Part shown: positions 1 to 5,501 of the stretch, piece after piece | Position numbering within the stretch: position 1 is the stretch's first letter | Layout: each line of letters starts with the position of its first letter | NCBI GenBank assembly: GCA_964531505.1 | Contig: CAZHDT010000025.1 | Coordinates: 1-8,090, forward strand | Direction of reading: 5' to 3' | Origin: UBA6264 sp964531505 | Lineage (GTDB): Bacteria > Patescibacteriota > Patescibacteriia > UBA2591 > UBA6264 | Length of the DNA: 8,090 nt | Made by a program: the position numbers and the translations under genes | The notes under the pieces: generated by a model | Databases searched by the model: none | What the model was told of the DNA's origin: nothing | Seen by the model: only the letters and a program-made list of their open reading frames with translations

Positions 1-141
1 CGATTCTCCTCGGGGCTATTTTGTTTTTTTTAATGTAAATATTAGGTTTTTCCGCCGAAGGCGGACCTCCGCCAGTAGGCGGACAGGCTGCCTCTGGCGG
101 GCATCCTGGTAACAGGAGTTCATCAGGTCATCCGACCTGAC

Positions 142-192
142 GCCCCGAGTTCATCTCGGGGCGATTCTCCTCGGGGCTATTTTGTTTTTTTT
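142..192 (+). terminator. Possible intrinsic terminator inside the repeat unit
   Basis: The arm gccccgag (142-149) can pair with either of two copies of its complement: ctcggggc at 155-162 (5-base loop), or ctcggggc at 170-177, which is followed directly by tattttg and eight T. The second pairing puts a GC-rich stem right before a U tract, as in an intrinsic terminator. The first, closer pairing is likely favoured kinetically and would leave 15 bases between stem and U tract. An upstream gene outside the window may be terminated here. This is inference from sequence only. Confidence 0.4.
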
Positions 193-301
193 AATGTAAA
201 TATTAGGTTTTTCCGCCGAAGGCGGACCTCCGCCAGTAGGCGGACAGGCTGCCTCTGGCGGGCATCCTGGTAACAGGAGTTCATCAGGTCATCCGACCTG
301 A

Positions 302-350
302 CGCCCCGAGTTCATCTCGGGGCGATTCTCCTCGGGGCTATTTTGTTTTT
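302..350 (+). terminator. Second copy of the repeat-borne hairpin and T tract
   Basis: This is the copy of the 142-192 structure in the second repeat unit and the partial third. The nearest stem is cgccccgag (302-310) with ctcggggcg (316-324). The alternative 3' arm is ctcggggc at 331-338, followed by tattttgttttt. The T tract here is only five bases because the repeat ends at 350. It is the last structure before the promoter at 366 and would separate the first gene from upstream transcription. Confidence 0.4.
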
Positions 351-365
351 AGCATAAAAAATATT

Positions 366-393
366 TTGACAAAAAATAGGCAAGTGATAAAAT
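366..393 (+). promoter_or_regulatory. Sigma70-type promoter, probably leaderless
   Basis: A perfect -35 box TTGACA (366-371) is followed after 16 bases by TAAAAT (388-393), a four-of-six match to TATAAT. The expected transcription start, about seven bases after the -10 box, falls on or next to the ATG at 400, so the mRNA of the first gene would have practically no 5' leader. The -10 choice is less certain than the -35; GATAAA at 386-391 is an alternative with a short spacer. Confidence 0.6.
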
Positions 394-399
394 AGAAAT

Positions 400-678
400 A
401 TGAATTTTGAAGAGCAAAAATTTTCTGATTTGGAGTTAGCAGAAAGTAGGACTTTAAGAATTATGAACGCCATAGAGAGCGGTTTAATAAATTTAAACCA
501 CGGCAATCACGAAATAGGTTTTTTTGGTTTAAAAATACAAAAAAATCCAGGAGATAAAAGAGGCAAATATTTTATTACCAGTGAACAGAAAGGGGAGGAA
601 GTTTATGCATTTACTCAAGAACTTGTTAAAAAAATTCCAAGCAGAGAAATTATTATTGATGAAAATATAAAAGGATAA
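400..678 (+). CDS. Hypothetical protein, 92 aa
   Basis: I do not recognise this family. The product is a soluble, charged protein without a signal peptide or membrane segment. The N-terminal third looks helical (the stretch around LELAESRTLRIMNAIESG). A middle part rich in Gly, His and Asn (about residues 33-50) is followed by a stretch resembling beta strands (KYFITSEQKG) and a final amphipathic helix. The start is chosen because the promoter at 366-393 points straight at this ATG and no better upstream start exists; there is no Shine-Dalgarno sequence. It is the first gene after the repeat array. A 72-base spacer separates it from the glutaredoxin-like gene. Reading-frame length and typical lysine/glutamate-rich composition support a real gene, but no function can be given. 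Confidence 0.7.
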   Translation: MNFEEQKFSDLELAESRTLRIMNAIESGLINLNHGNHEIGFFGLKIQKNPGDKRGKYFITSEQKGEEVYAFTQELVKKIPSREIIIDENIKG

Positions 679-691
679 TATCATAATAGTT

Positions 692-704
692 TCCGCCAGT
701 CAGA
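692..704. repeat. Fragment resembling the tccgccagt arm of the repeat
   Basis: The word tccgccagt at 692-700 equals bases 68-76 of the 161-bp unit and is a GC-rich island in an AT-rich spacer. The matching ggcgga arm is absent; only ttggc at 716-720 remains, so any hairpin is weak. It may be a decayed copy of the same palindrome family. Confidence 0.3.
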
Positions 705-750
705 TTTTATGTGATTTGGCTCGTTAATTTAATTGAATAAAAATAATTAT

Positions 751-981
751 ATGAAAATAAAAGTTTATACTTCCCCGGCCTGCGGTTATTGCCATCAATT
801 AAAAGATTTTTTAAAGGAAAATAATGTTGAGTTTGAAGAAATTGATTTAAGTGAAAATCAAGAATTAATCGAGGAATATATTAAAAAGACCGGTCAAATG
901 GCAGTGCCAGCCACGGAAATAGACGGGGAAATGATTCTTGGATTTGATTTGCCGAAATTAAAAGAAAAATTAAAAATTTAA
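751..981 (+). CDS. Glutaredoxin-like thioredoxin-fold protein (NrdH-type size)
   Basis: This 76-aa protein has the whole of a minimal glutaredoxin fold: an N-terminal beta strand (KIKVYT), the redox motif C11-G-Y-C14 at the start of helix 1, a second strand (FEEIDLS), and the cis-proline loop V52-P53 followed by a strand and G59. The last part (about 62-76) matches the C-terminal glutaredoxin helix with the usual G-F/Y-D motif. Such proteins act as cytoplasmic dithiol electron donors, for example to ribonucleotide reductase or for reducing protein disulfides; the specific partner cannot be told from sequence. I chose the ATG at 751, since the strand begins right there; a TTG at 733 would add six residues (MNKNNY) with no family support. 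Ten bases separate it from the next gene, so they may be co-transcribed. Confidence 0.88.
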   Translation: MKIKVYTSPACGYCHQLKDFLKENNVEFEEIDLSENQELIEEYIKKTGQMAVPATEIDGEMILGFDLPKLKEKLKI

Positions 982-991
982 TCTTATTTTT

Positions 992-1687
992 ATGTTGTTA
1001 TTAAAAGACATTAAAGAACATCCTCAAATTTTAGAATTTATTGAACAAAGTGAATTATCAGTCAAAGCGCTTGGCTATACAGAACATGGCTTGCGCCACT
1101 CTAATTTAGTGTCTCAAAGATCGCAGAAAATATCAAAAGAGGTTGGTTTAAGCGAACGAGGAGCGGAATTAGCTGCCATAGCTGGCTTTTGTCATGATAT
1201 GGGGAATTTTTTGGGGCGCTCTCGCCATCATTATTGGGGCGCTCTTTTATTTCACCAGATTTTTTCTAATCAAGTCGGGTCTTCTTTACTTAACAAACAA
1301 TTCAGTTTTTCCGCTAGAGAAATTGCTTGGATTATGCAGGCAATTTCTAATCATGATAAATATAATATGAAATTAACCAGTCCGATTTCTGCAGTGGTGG
1401 TATTGGCAGATAAATCTGATGTTCATCGCTCTAGGACAGATGTTAGGCTTTCTCAAAAAAGTAAAATGGATATTCATGATCGGGTCAACTTTGCGACCAC
1501 TAAATCAGAAATTAAAGTGGATAAAATTAAAAAAAACATTACCCTTTCCCTTAAAATAGATGTTCAAATAGTTCCAATTATGGAATATTTTGAAATTTTT
1601 ACTGAAAGAATGATTTACTGTCGTAAGGCGGCTGATTATTTGGGATATAAATTTAATTTAATTATTAATAACTTTAAATTATTATAA
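992..1687 (+). CDS. HD-domain metal-dependent phosphohydrolase
   Basis: This 231-aa cytoplasmic protein carries a complete set of HD-superfamily metal ligands: H36 (in GLRHSN), the H68-D69 doublet (CHDMGN), H79/H80 (RSRHHYWGA), H121 (SNHDKY) and D140 (LADKSD). The last is followed by the basic motif VHRSR, which resembles the active-site region of predicted archaeal and bacterial HD hydrolases grouped in COG3294. HD enzymes hydrolyse phosphomonoesters, nucleotides or cyclic dinucleotides; the substrate here cannot be assigned. Residues after about 165 form a smaller beta-rich tail and a last helix. The stop codon shares one base with the ATG of a second HD-domain gene (TAATG), which suggests translational coupling. 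No Shine-Dalgarno motif precedes the ATG. The HD-fold call is firm; the subfamily is tentative. Confidence 0.85.
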   Translation: MLLLKDIKEHPQILEFIEQSELSVKALGYTEHGLRHSNLVSQRSQKISKEVGLSERGAELAAIAGFCHDMGNFLGRSRHHYWGALLFHQIFSNQVGSSLLNKQFSFSAREIAWIMQAISNHDKYNMKLTSPISAVVVLADKSDVHRSRTDVRLSQKSKMDIHDRVNFATTKSEIKVDKIKKNITLSLKIDVQIVPIMEYFEIFTERMIYCRKAADYLGYKFNLIINNFKLL

Positions 1688-2238
1688 TGGATAGAAATCA
1701 GGCTTTAATATTAGTTAAAGAAAAAATAATCAATAGCAATTTAATTAAACATTGTTTAGCCGTAGAGGCGGTGATGATTGAGTTGGCCGATTATTTCGGT
1801 CAAGATAAGGAAAAGTGGTCTTTGGCAGGACTTTTGCACGATATTGACTATGAAAAAACCAAGGATTTTCCCGAAAAGCATAGTTTAATCGGTGGAGAAA
1901 TGTTAAAAGAATTTGGATTGGATTTAGATATTATTGAAGCAATTCAAGCCCACAATGAGATTCACGGCCTTCCCAGAGAGAGTCAAATGGCTAAGGCTCT
2001 TTTTTGTTCAGATCCGATTACTGGTTTGATTGTCGCCTCGACTTTAGTTTTGCCAAATAAAAAGATTTCTGACTTAACAAAAGAAAATGTTTTAAATCGT
2101 TATAAAACTAAAGGATTTGCCCAAGGGGCAAAAAGAGAAACAATTGCCACTTGCAAAGAATTAGATTTATCTTTGGAAAAATTTATTGAAATTAGTTTAC
2201 AGGCGATGCAAAAGATTCCCCAGGAATTGGGGCTTTGA
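1687..2238 (+). CDS. HD-superfamily hydrolase, COG2316-like
   Basis: This 183-aa protein fits the predicted hydrolases of COG2316 along its whole length: an N-terminal helix leading to H22 (NLIKHCLAVEAVM), W44 then the doublet H51-D52 in GLLHDIDYE, H65 (EKHSLIGG), H89 (IQAHNE), D109 in CSDPITGLIVA, the downstream TLVLPNKK and FAQGAKRE motifs, and a C-terminal helix. All metal ligands are present, so it should be active. The family is widespread but its physiological substrate is, to my knowledge, not established. It starts within the stop codon of the preceding HD gene. The next gene, rbfA, follows after 41 bases, so it may belong to the same transcript. It ends with TGA, which indicates that TGA is a stop in this organism. 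Confidence 0.9.
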   Translation: MDRNQALILVKEKIINSNLIKHCLAVEAVMIELADYFGQDKEKWSLAGLLHDIDYEKTKDFPEKHSLIGGEMLKEFGLDLDIIEAIQAHNEIHGLPRESQMAKALFCSDPITGLIVASTLVLPNKKISDLTKENVLNRYKTKGFAQGAKRETIATCKELDLSLEKFIEISLQAMQKIPQELGL

Positions 2239-2279
2239 TTCAACTTTTCGATTATATTATTAGATATTAAATTAAGATT

Positions 2280-2627
2280 ATGGGTTTAGAAAGAATGGTA
2301 AAAATAAATGAACTAATTAAAAGAGAATTAAGTAATATTTTTATTCGGGAAATAGAAATGCCTGACAATTCTTTAACAACTATCACCCAGGTAGAAACAA
2401 CCCAGGATTTATTTGAATCAAAAATATGGGTAAGTATTTTTCCATATGAAAATTCAACTCAAATTTTAGGAGAATTAATTAAAAAATCTTCTTATTTTAA
2501 GGGTTTATTAGGAAAAAGAATTAGAAATTTAAAACCTTTTCCAAAACTTAAATTCGTTTTAGATAAAACGGAGGAGAAGGCAAAAAAGATTGAAAAAGTG
2601 TTGGATAAAATTTCATCGCAGGATTAA
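2280..2627 (+). CDS. rbfA: Ribosome-binding factor A
   Basis: RbfA binds the 30S subunit near the 5' helix of 16S rRNA and helps its late maturation, notably in the cold. The 115-aa product has the family's usual length and landmarks: the N-terminal helix RMVKINELIKRELSNIF with following REIEMP (the family's 'REI.DP' motif), the beta strand SLTTITQVETTQDLFESKIWVSIFP corresponding to 'vTvt.Vevs.Dl..AkvyVsv', and the C-terminal strand and helix FPKLKFVLDKTEEKAKKIEKVLDKI. The ATG at 2280 keeps the basic residue R5 before the first helix, as in other RbfA proteins; a second ATG at 2295 would remove it. No Shine-Dalgarno motif is present. A new promoter begins two bases after the stop, so clpP need not depend on this transcript. 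Confidence 0.93.
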   Translation: MGLERMVKINELIKRELSNIFIREIEMPDNSLTTITQVETTQDLFESKIWVSIFPYENSTQILGELIKKSSYFKGLLGKRIRNLKPFPKLKFVLDKTEEKAKKIEKVLDKISSQD

Positions 2628-2628
2628 A

Positions 2629-2656
2629 TTGACAAGCTTTTATCTTTTGCTATACT
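2629..2656 (+). promoter_or_regulatory. Strong extended -10 promoter for clpP
   Basis: TTGACA (2629-2634), a 16-base spacer and TATACT (2651-2656) form a near-consensus sigma70 promoter. TG at 2648-2649 one base before the -10 box makes it an extended -10 promoter as well. Predicted transcription start is near 2663, giving clpP a leader of roughly 50 AT-rich bases. No CIRCE inverted repeat or other heat-shock operator is visible around it. Confidence 0.8.
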
Positions 2657-2712
2657 TAAGTAACTATTAAACATTATTTAATTTATTATTTTAAATTTAA
2701 TTAAAAATATAT

Positions 2713-3291
2713 ATGCGTCTCGTTCCAACAGTTATAGAAAAATCTACTCATGGAGAACGAGTTTATGATATATATTCTCGACTTTTAAAGGAAAGAATCA
2801 TTTTTTTAGGTGATACCATTACTGATGATGTAGCTAATGTTATTATTGCTCAACTTTTATTCTTGGCGAGCGAAGACAAGAACAAAGATATTAAAATCTA
2901 CATCAATAGTTTAGGGGGGTCTGTATCAGCAGGAATGGCGATTTATGATACAATGCAATATGTTGAACCTGATGTAATGACTATTTGTCTTGGTTCGGCT
3001 GCTTCTATGGGCGCAGTTCTTCTCTCTTCCGGAGCAGAAGGAAAGCGTTTAGCTTTGCCCAATTCTGAAATAATGCTTCATCAAGTAATTGGAGGAACAG
3101 AGGGCCCAGCAGCTGATATTAAGATCAGAGCAGAACATATTTTGAAAGTGAGAGATCAGCTTAATAAAATTTTGTCAAAACATACCAAACAACCATTAAA
3201 AAAAATTGAACAGGATACAGATCGGGATTTTTATATGACCGCCGTTGAAGCAAGAAAATACGGCTTAATTGACAAAATTATCACAAAATAG
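2713..3291 (+). CDS. clpP: ATP-dependent Clp protease proteolytic subunit ClpP
   Basis: ClpP is the cytoplasmic serine protease that forms a double heptameric barrel and degrades proteins fed in by a Clp-type unfoldase. The 192-aa product is full length with the catalytic triad S98 (GSAASMGA), H123 (IMLHQ) and D172 (DRDFYM), at the same numbers as in Bacillus subtilis ClpP. The N-terminal axial loop (VPTVIEKSTHGERVYDIYSRLL) and the handle helix (about 133-158) are intact. One oddity: the usual NSPGGSV motif reads N65-S-L-G-G-S-V, with leucine instead of proline at 67, next to the oxyanion-hole glycine G68. There is no long propeptide. The gene has its own strong promoter and no Shine-Dalgarno motif. 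A Clp-type ATPase lies at 6904 in the same window and is a possible partner. Confidence 0.97.
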   Translation: MRLVPTVIEKSTHGERVYDIYSRLLKERIIFLGDTITDDVANVIIAQLLFLASEDKNKDIKIYINSLGGSVSAGMAIYDTMQYVEPDVMTICLGSAASMGAVLLSSGAEGKRLALPNSEIMLHQVIGGTEGPAADIKIRAEHILKVRDQLNKILSKHTKQPLKKIEQDTDRDFYMTAVEARKYGLIDKIITK

Positions 3292-3325
3292 CTTTATTCT
3301 CTTATTTAATTTGATGTTTTCCTTT

Positions 3326-3354
3326 AAAAGCCAAAGATATTTTGGTTTTTTATT
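3326..3354 (+). terminator. Weak intrinsic terminator after clpP
   Basis: aaaagccaaa (3326-3335) can pair with tttggttttt (3341-3350) around a gatat loop. The 10-bp stem is mostly A-T with one G-T pair, and the T run forms part of the stem and continues into tattt. It is the best hairpin between clpP and the next gene. Its low GC content makes efficient termination uncertain, so read-through into rny is possible. Confidence 0.35.
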
Positions 3355-3374
3355 TATTTCATTAACAAAAAAAT

Positions 3375-4552
3375 ATGTTGAATTACATTTACATTATTAT
3401 TGGTTTTATTATTGGTGTTTTGGCCGGTTTTTTTATTCGTTGGTTGATAAGTAAAAGAATTGCCGGTTCAGCAGAAAGTAAAGCTAAAGATATTTTAGCT
3501 AAAGCTAAAGTGAGGCAACAAGAACTTTTTTTAAAAGCCAGAGAAGAGTCATTGGCAATTATTGATCGGGCCAAGAGAGAGGAAACTGAAAGAAGAAGAG
3601 AATTGAAAAAATCAGAAGAACGGCTAGAGGGTAGACAAAATATTTTCGAAAAAAAGATTCTCGAATTAGAATCTCAAAGAAAGGATTTAGACAATAAAGC
3701 AAATCGTCTTGAAGAAGCTAAAGAAAAAATTAAAAAACTTTATGATGAAGCAAAACAGGAATTAGAAAGAATTTCTGGGTTAACAAGAGAAGAGGCAAGG
3801 AAGATATTGTTGGAAAGTTTGGAAAGAAAAATGAAAGATGATATTTTAGAAAGAATTAGAAAAATGGAAGAATACGGTTCAGAGGAAATTGAGAAAAGGG
3901 CAAAAGAGCTAATGACGGGAGTCATTGAAAGATATGCTTCAGCCCATACAGCGGAAACCACAACCGCTTCAGTTAGCCTTCCCTCTGATGAGATAAAGGG
4001 AAGAATTATTGGTCGGGAGGGCAGAAATATTAAAGTAGTGGAACAACTTACTGGCGCGGAAATAGTGGTTGATGATACGCCGGAAGTGGTTTTTGTTTCC
4101 GCTTTTAATCCTATTCGTCGTCAATTGGCAAAATTAGTTTTAGAAAAATTGATTACGGACGGTCGAATTCAACCAGCGCGGATTGAAAGAATTGTTGAGG
4201 AAACAAAAAAGGAATTAGCAAAAGAAATTAGAAAATCAGGAGAAGAAGCGCTATATCAAGTAGGCATTCCAAGTTTAGACCCCAAATTAACTCAATTATT
4301 AGGAAGGCTTAAATATCGAACTAGTTATGGGCAAAATGTTTTAATTCATTCAATTGAAGTTGCTCATTTGTCAGCCATGTTAGCCGAGGAGCTTGGAGCA
4401 AATGTTCCAATTTCGAAGAAGGCAGGATTACTTCATGATATTGGCAAAGCGGTTGATTTTGAAGTTCAAGGAACTCACCCGGAAATTGGTAAAGATTTAG
4501 GAGAAAAATATGGTCTGCAAAAGGAAGTAATTATTCCAATTGCCACCCACCA
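3375..4552 (+). CDS. rny: Ribonuclease Y, C-terminus lost in the N gap
   Basis: RNase Y is a membrane-anchored endoribonuclease that starts mRNA decay in many bacteria lacking RNase E. Visible parts in order: an N-terminal transmembrane helix (about residues 4-25) followed by basic residues; a long charged coiled coil (about 26-195); a KH RNA-binding domain with the GxxG-type motif G209-RIIGREGRN (domain roughly 203-270); and the HD catalytic domain with H325, H354-D355 in LLHDIGKAVDF, H368 in THPEIG and H392 at the gap edge. The family is about 515-520 aa, so after 392 visible codons some 120-130 residues are missing. The start at 3375 gives the expected membrane anchor at once. No base after the gap looks like the RNase Y end, so the real gap must be longer than 100 bases if the gene is intact. 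Confidence 0.96.
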
Positions 4553-4652
4553 NNNNNNNNNNNNNNNNNNNNNNNNNNNNNNNNNNNNNNNNNNNNNNNN
4601 NNNNNNNNNNNNNNNNNNNNNNNNNNNNNNNNNNNNNNNNNNNNNNNNNNNN
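4553..4652. other. Assembly gap of exactly 100 N
   Basis: A run of 100 N is the usual placeholder for a gap of unknown length. It lies inside rny. About 375 coding bases of that gene are missing, more than 100, so the true gap is longer and could also hide further genes before rpmH. Any reading frame drawn through it is meaningless. Confidence 0.98.
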
Positions 4653-4707
4653 TGCTAATATTAATTAATCTTAATATTTTATTATAGAATTAAAATCAAA
4701 ATATTTT

Positions 4708-4845
4708 ATGCCCAAAAGAACTTATCAACCGAAAAAAAGAAAAAGAGCAAGAGTCCATGGTTTTTTTAGTCGAATGAGCACTAAAGCGGGACAAAAGGTA
4801 TTAAAAAGCAGAAGAGCAAAAAACAGAAAAAAATTAACTGTTTAA
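4708..4845 (+). CDS. rpmH: 50S ribosomal protein L34
   Basis: This 45-aa, very basic protein begins MPKRTYQPKKRKRARVHGFF and continues with SRMSTKAGQKVLKSRRAK and a KKLTV end, which matches L34 over its entire length (family: KRTxQPxxRKRxxxHGFxxRMxTxxGRxVLxxRRxKGRxxLxx). L34 is a small protein of the large subunit that binds 23S rRNA. It is followed after eight bases by rnpA, the classical bacterial pairing in which both are expressed from one transcript. Between the N gap and its ATG are 55 AT-rich bases with no clear promoter and no Shine-Dalgarno motif; the promoter may lie in the gap. Confidence 0.97.
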   Translation: MPKRTYQPKKRKRARVHGFFSRMSTKAGQKVLKSRRAKNRKKLTV

Positions 4846-4853
4846 GATATTAA

Positions 4854-5204
4854 ATGCTTCCTCAAAAGAATCGTTTAATTAAAAATAATGATTTTTATCG
4901 TTTAGCTAAAACAGGAAAGGCATCTTTTAGCAAAGAGATGATTTTGAAATCGGTTAAAAATAATTTGCCTTATTCTCGTTTTGGAATCATTGTTTCTCTT
5001 AAAGTTGATAAAAAAGCCACTGCTCGCAATAAAATTAAAAGAAAAATAAGGGAAATTTTAAGACTCAATTTGTCCCTCATTTCCCCGGGTTACGATTTTA
5101 TGATTTTGACAAAAGATAAAATAAAAGAATTAAATTATCATCAAATTGAACAAAAAATATTCGAACTTCTAAAAAATTTTTTATTGAAAGAAGATAAAAA
5201 ATGA
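4854..5204 (+). CDS. rnpA: Ribonuclease P protein component
   Basis: RnpA is the small basic protein cofactor of RNase P; it helps the catalytic RNA bind and cleave the 5' leader of pre-tRNAs. The 116-aa product has the N-terminal KNRLIKNNDFYRLAKTG segment (family 'RL....dF..v...G'), the central strand SRFGIIVSLKV, and the RNR signature as R58-N59-K-x-K62-R63-x-x-R66-E67, with lysine at the third position in place of arginine. The C-terminal strand YDFMILTKDKI and last helix are intact, so the gene is full length. It sits eight bases after rpmH, and its TGA stop overlaps the yidD start in an ATGA arrangement. Confidence 0.95.
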   Translation: MLPQKNRLIKNNDFYRLAKTGKASFSKEMILKSVKNNLPYSRFGIIVSLKVDKKATARNKIKRKIREILRLNLSLISPGYDFMILTKDKIKELNYHQIEQKIFELLKNFLLKEDKK

Positions 5205-5455
5205 TTCAAATCTTTTATTGGCTTAGGTGGCTAGTTCTTAAATTCATTCGTTTTTATCAGAAGACTTTTTCTCCTGACCATGGTTTTTTTTCCTTTATTC
5301 ATCCTTGGCCAGGAGCTTGTAAATTTCGACCCACATGTTCCGAATATGCTTATCAAGCGATTGAAAAATACGGTCTTTTAAAGGGAGGGGTTAAATCAAT
5401 TGGCCGAATTCTCCGTTGCCATCCTTGGTCAAAGGGGGGTTGGGATAAGCCGTAA
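5201..5455 (+). CDS. yidD: Membrane protein insertion efficiency factor YidD
   Basis: YidD is a small protein associated with the inner face of the membrane that aids YidC-dependent insertion. Visible landmarks: the amphipathic N-terminal helix ending IRFYQKTFSP (residues 16-25), the cysteine cluster C40-K-F-R-P-T-C46-SEYA, the KGG segment (61-63) and the terminal RILRCHPWSKGGWDKP with C73. Compared with Escherichia coli YidD (SPLLGPRCRF), the stretch between S24-P25 and C40 is longer by about eight residues. Similar extended 'SPDH' loops occur, from memory, in Parcubacteria-like genomes. The gene overlaps rnpA by four bases and precedes yidC by 46 bases, as in most bacteria. Confidence 0.95.
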   Translation: MIQIFYWLRWLVLKFIRFYQKTFSPDHGFFSFIHPWPGACKFRPTCSEYAYQAIEKYGLLKGGVKSIGRILRCHPWSKGGWDKP

Positions 5456-5501
5456 ATATTTTTATTTAAATAAAAAATTAGGGCTACGTTAAAATAAAAT
5501 T

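Larger units (their letters stand above)
1..350. repeat. 161-bp perfect tandem repeat, 2.17 copies, hairpin-rich
   Basis: Bases 1-161 and 162-322 are identical by eye, and 323-350 repeats the first 28 bases of the unit before diverging. The array begins at the window edge, so more copies may lie upstream. The unit is GC-rich in an AT-rich window and is built of short inverted repeats: a 6-bp stem at 51-65 (tccgcc/ggcgga, gaa loop), a 6-bp stem at 68-83 (same arms, agta loop), a 5-bp stem at 104-117, a 7-bp stem at 123-140 and a 9-bp stem at 141-163, then a T-rich run at 178-192. The word gagttcatc occurs twice per unit (116-124 and 147-155). No reading frame is evident in it. Similar tccgcc/ggcgga palindromes are, from memory, common between genes in Parcubacteria-like genomes. 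Function is unknown; the perfect identity could mean recent duplication or an assembly artefact. Confidence 0.93.

Noticed and set aside
1..350. CRISPR array
   Set aside because: The repeats are 161 bp, directly abutting and without variable spacers, so this is a plain tandem repeat.
312..506. Minus-strand open frame of 64 codons
   Set aside because: It overlaps the promoter and start of the 92-aa gene and runs into the repeat; its Phe/Ser/Ile-rich content is typical of an antisense shadow.
692..720. Terminator hairpin after the 92-aa gene
   Set aside because: Only four bases (gcca/tggc) plus one G-T pair match across a long loop, with no T run following.
733..750. TTG start at 733 for the glutaredoxin-like protein
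   Set aside because: The extra residues MNKNNY lie before the first beta strand of the fold, and an ATG is available at 751.
2235..2268. Possible promoter before rbfA (TTGATT with TATATT/TATTAT)
   Set aside because: The spacers are only 12-14 bases and the boxes are expected by chance in such AT-rich DNA.
3269..3454. Plus-strand frame of 61 codons across the clpP end and rny start
   Set aside because: It spans the terminator-like spacer and overlaps the conserved ends of clpP and rny in another frame; no domain is visible.
3389..3574. Minus-strand frame inside rny
   Set aside because: It is antisense to the conserved RNase Y membrane anchor and coiled coil.
3740..3961. Second minus-strand frame inside rny
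   Set aside because: It is antisense to the RNase Y coiled coil; its composition mirrors the Lys/Glu-rich sense strand.
4653..4707. Promoter for rpmH after the gap (TATAGA at 4683)
   Set aside because: No acceptable -35 box lies at the right distance in the visible bases; the real promoter may be in the gap.
5459..5476. Perfect 18-base A/T palindrome between yidD and yidC
   Set aside because: It contains only A and T and leaves no loop, so it is easily explained by base composition; not good enough as a terminator or operator.
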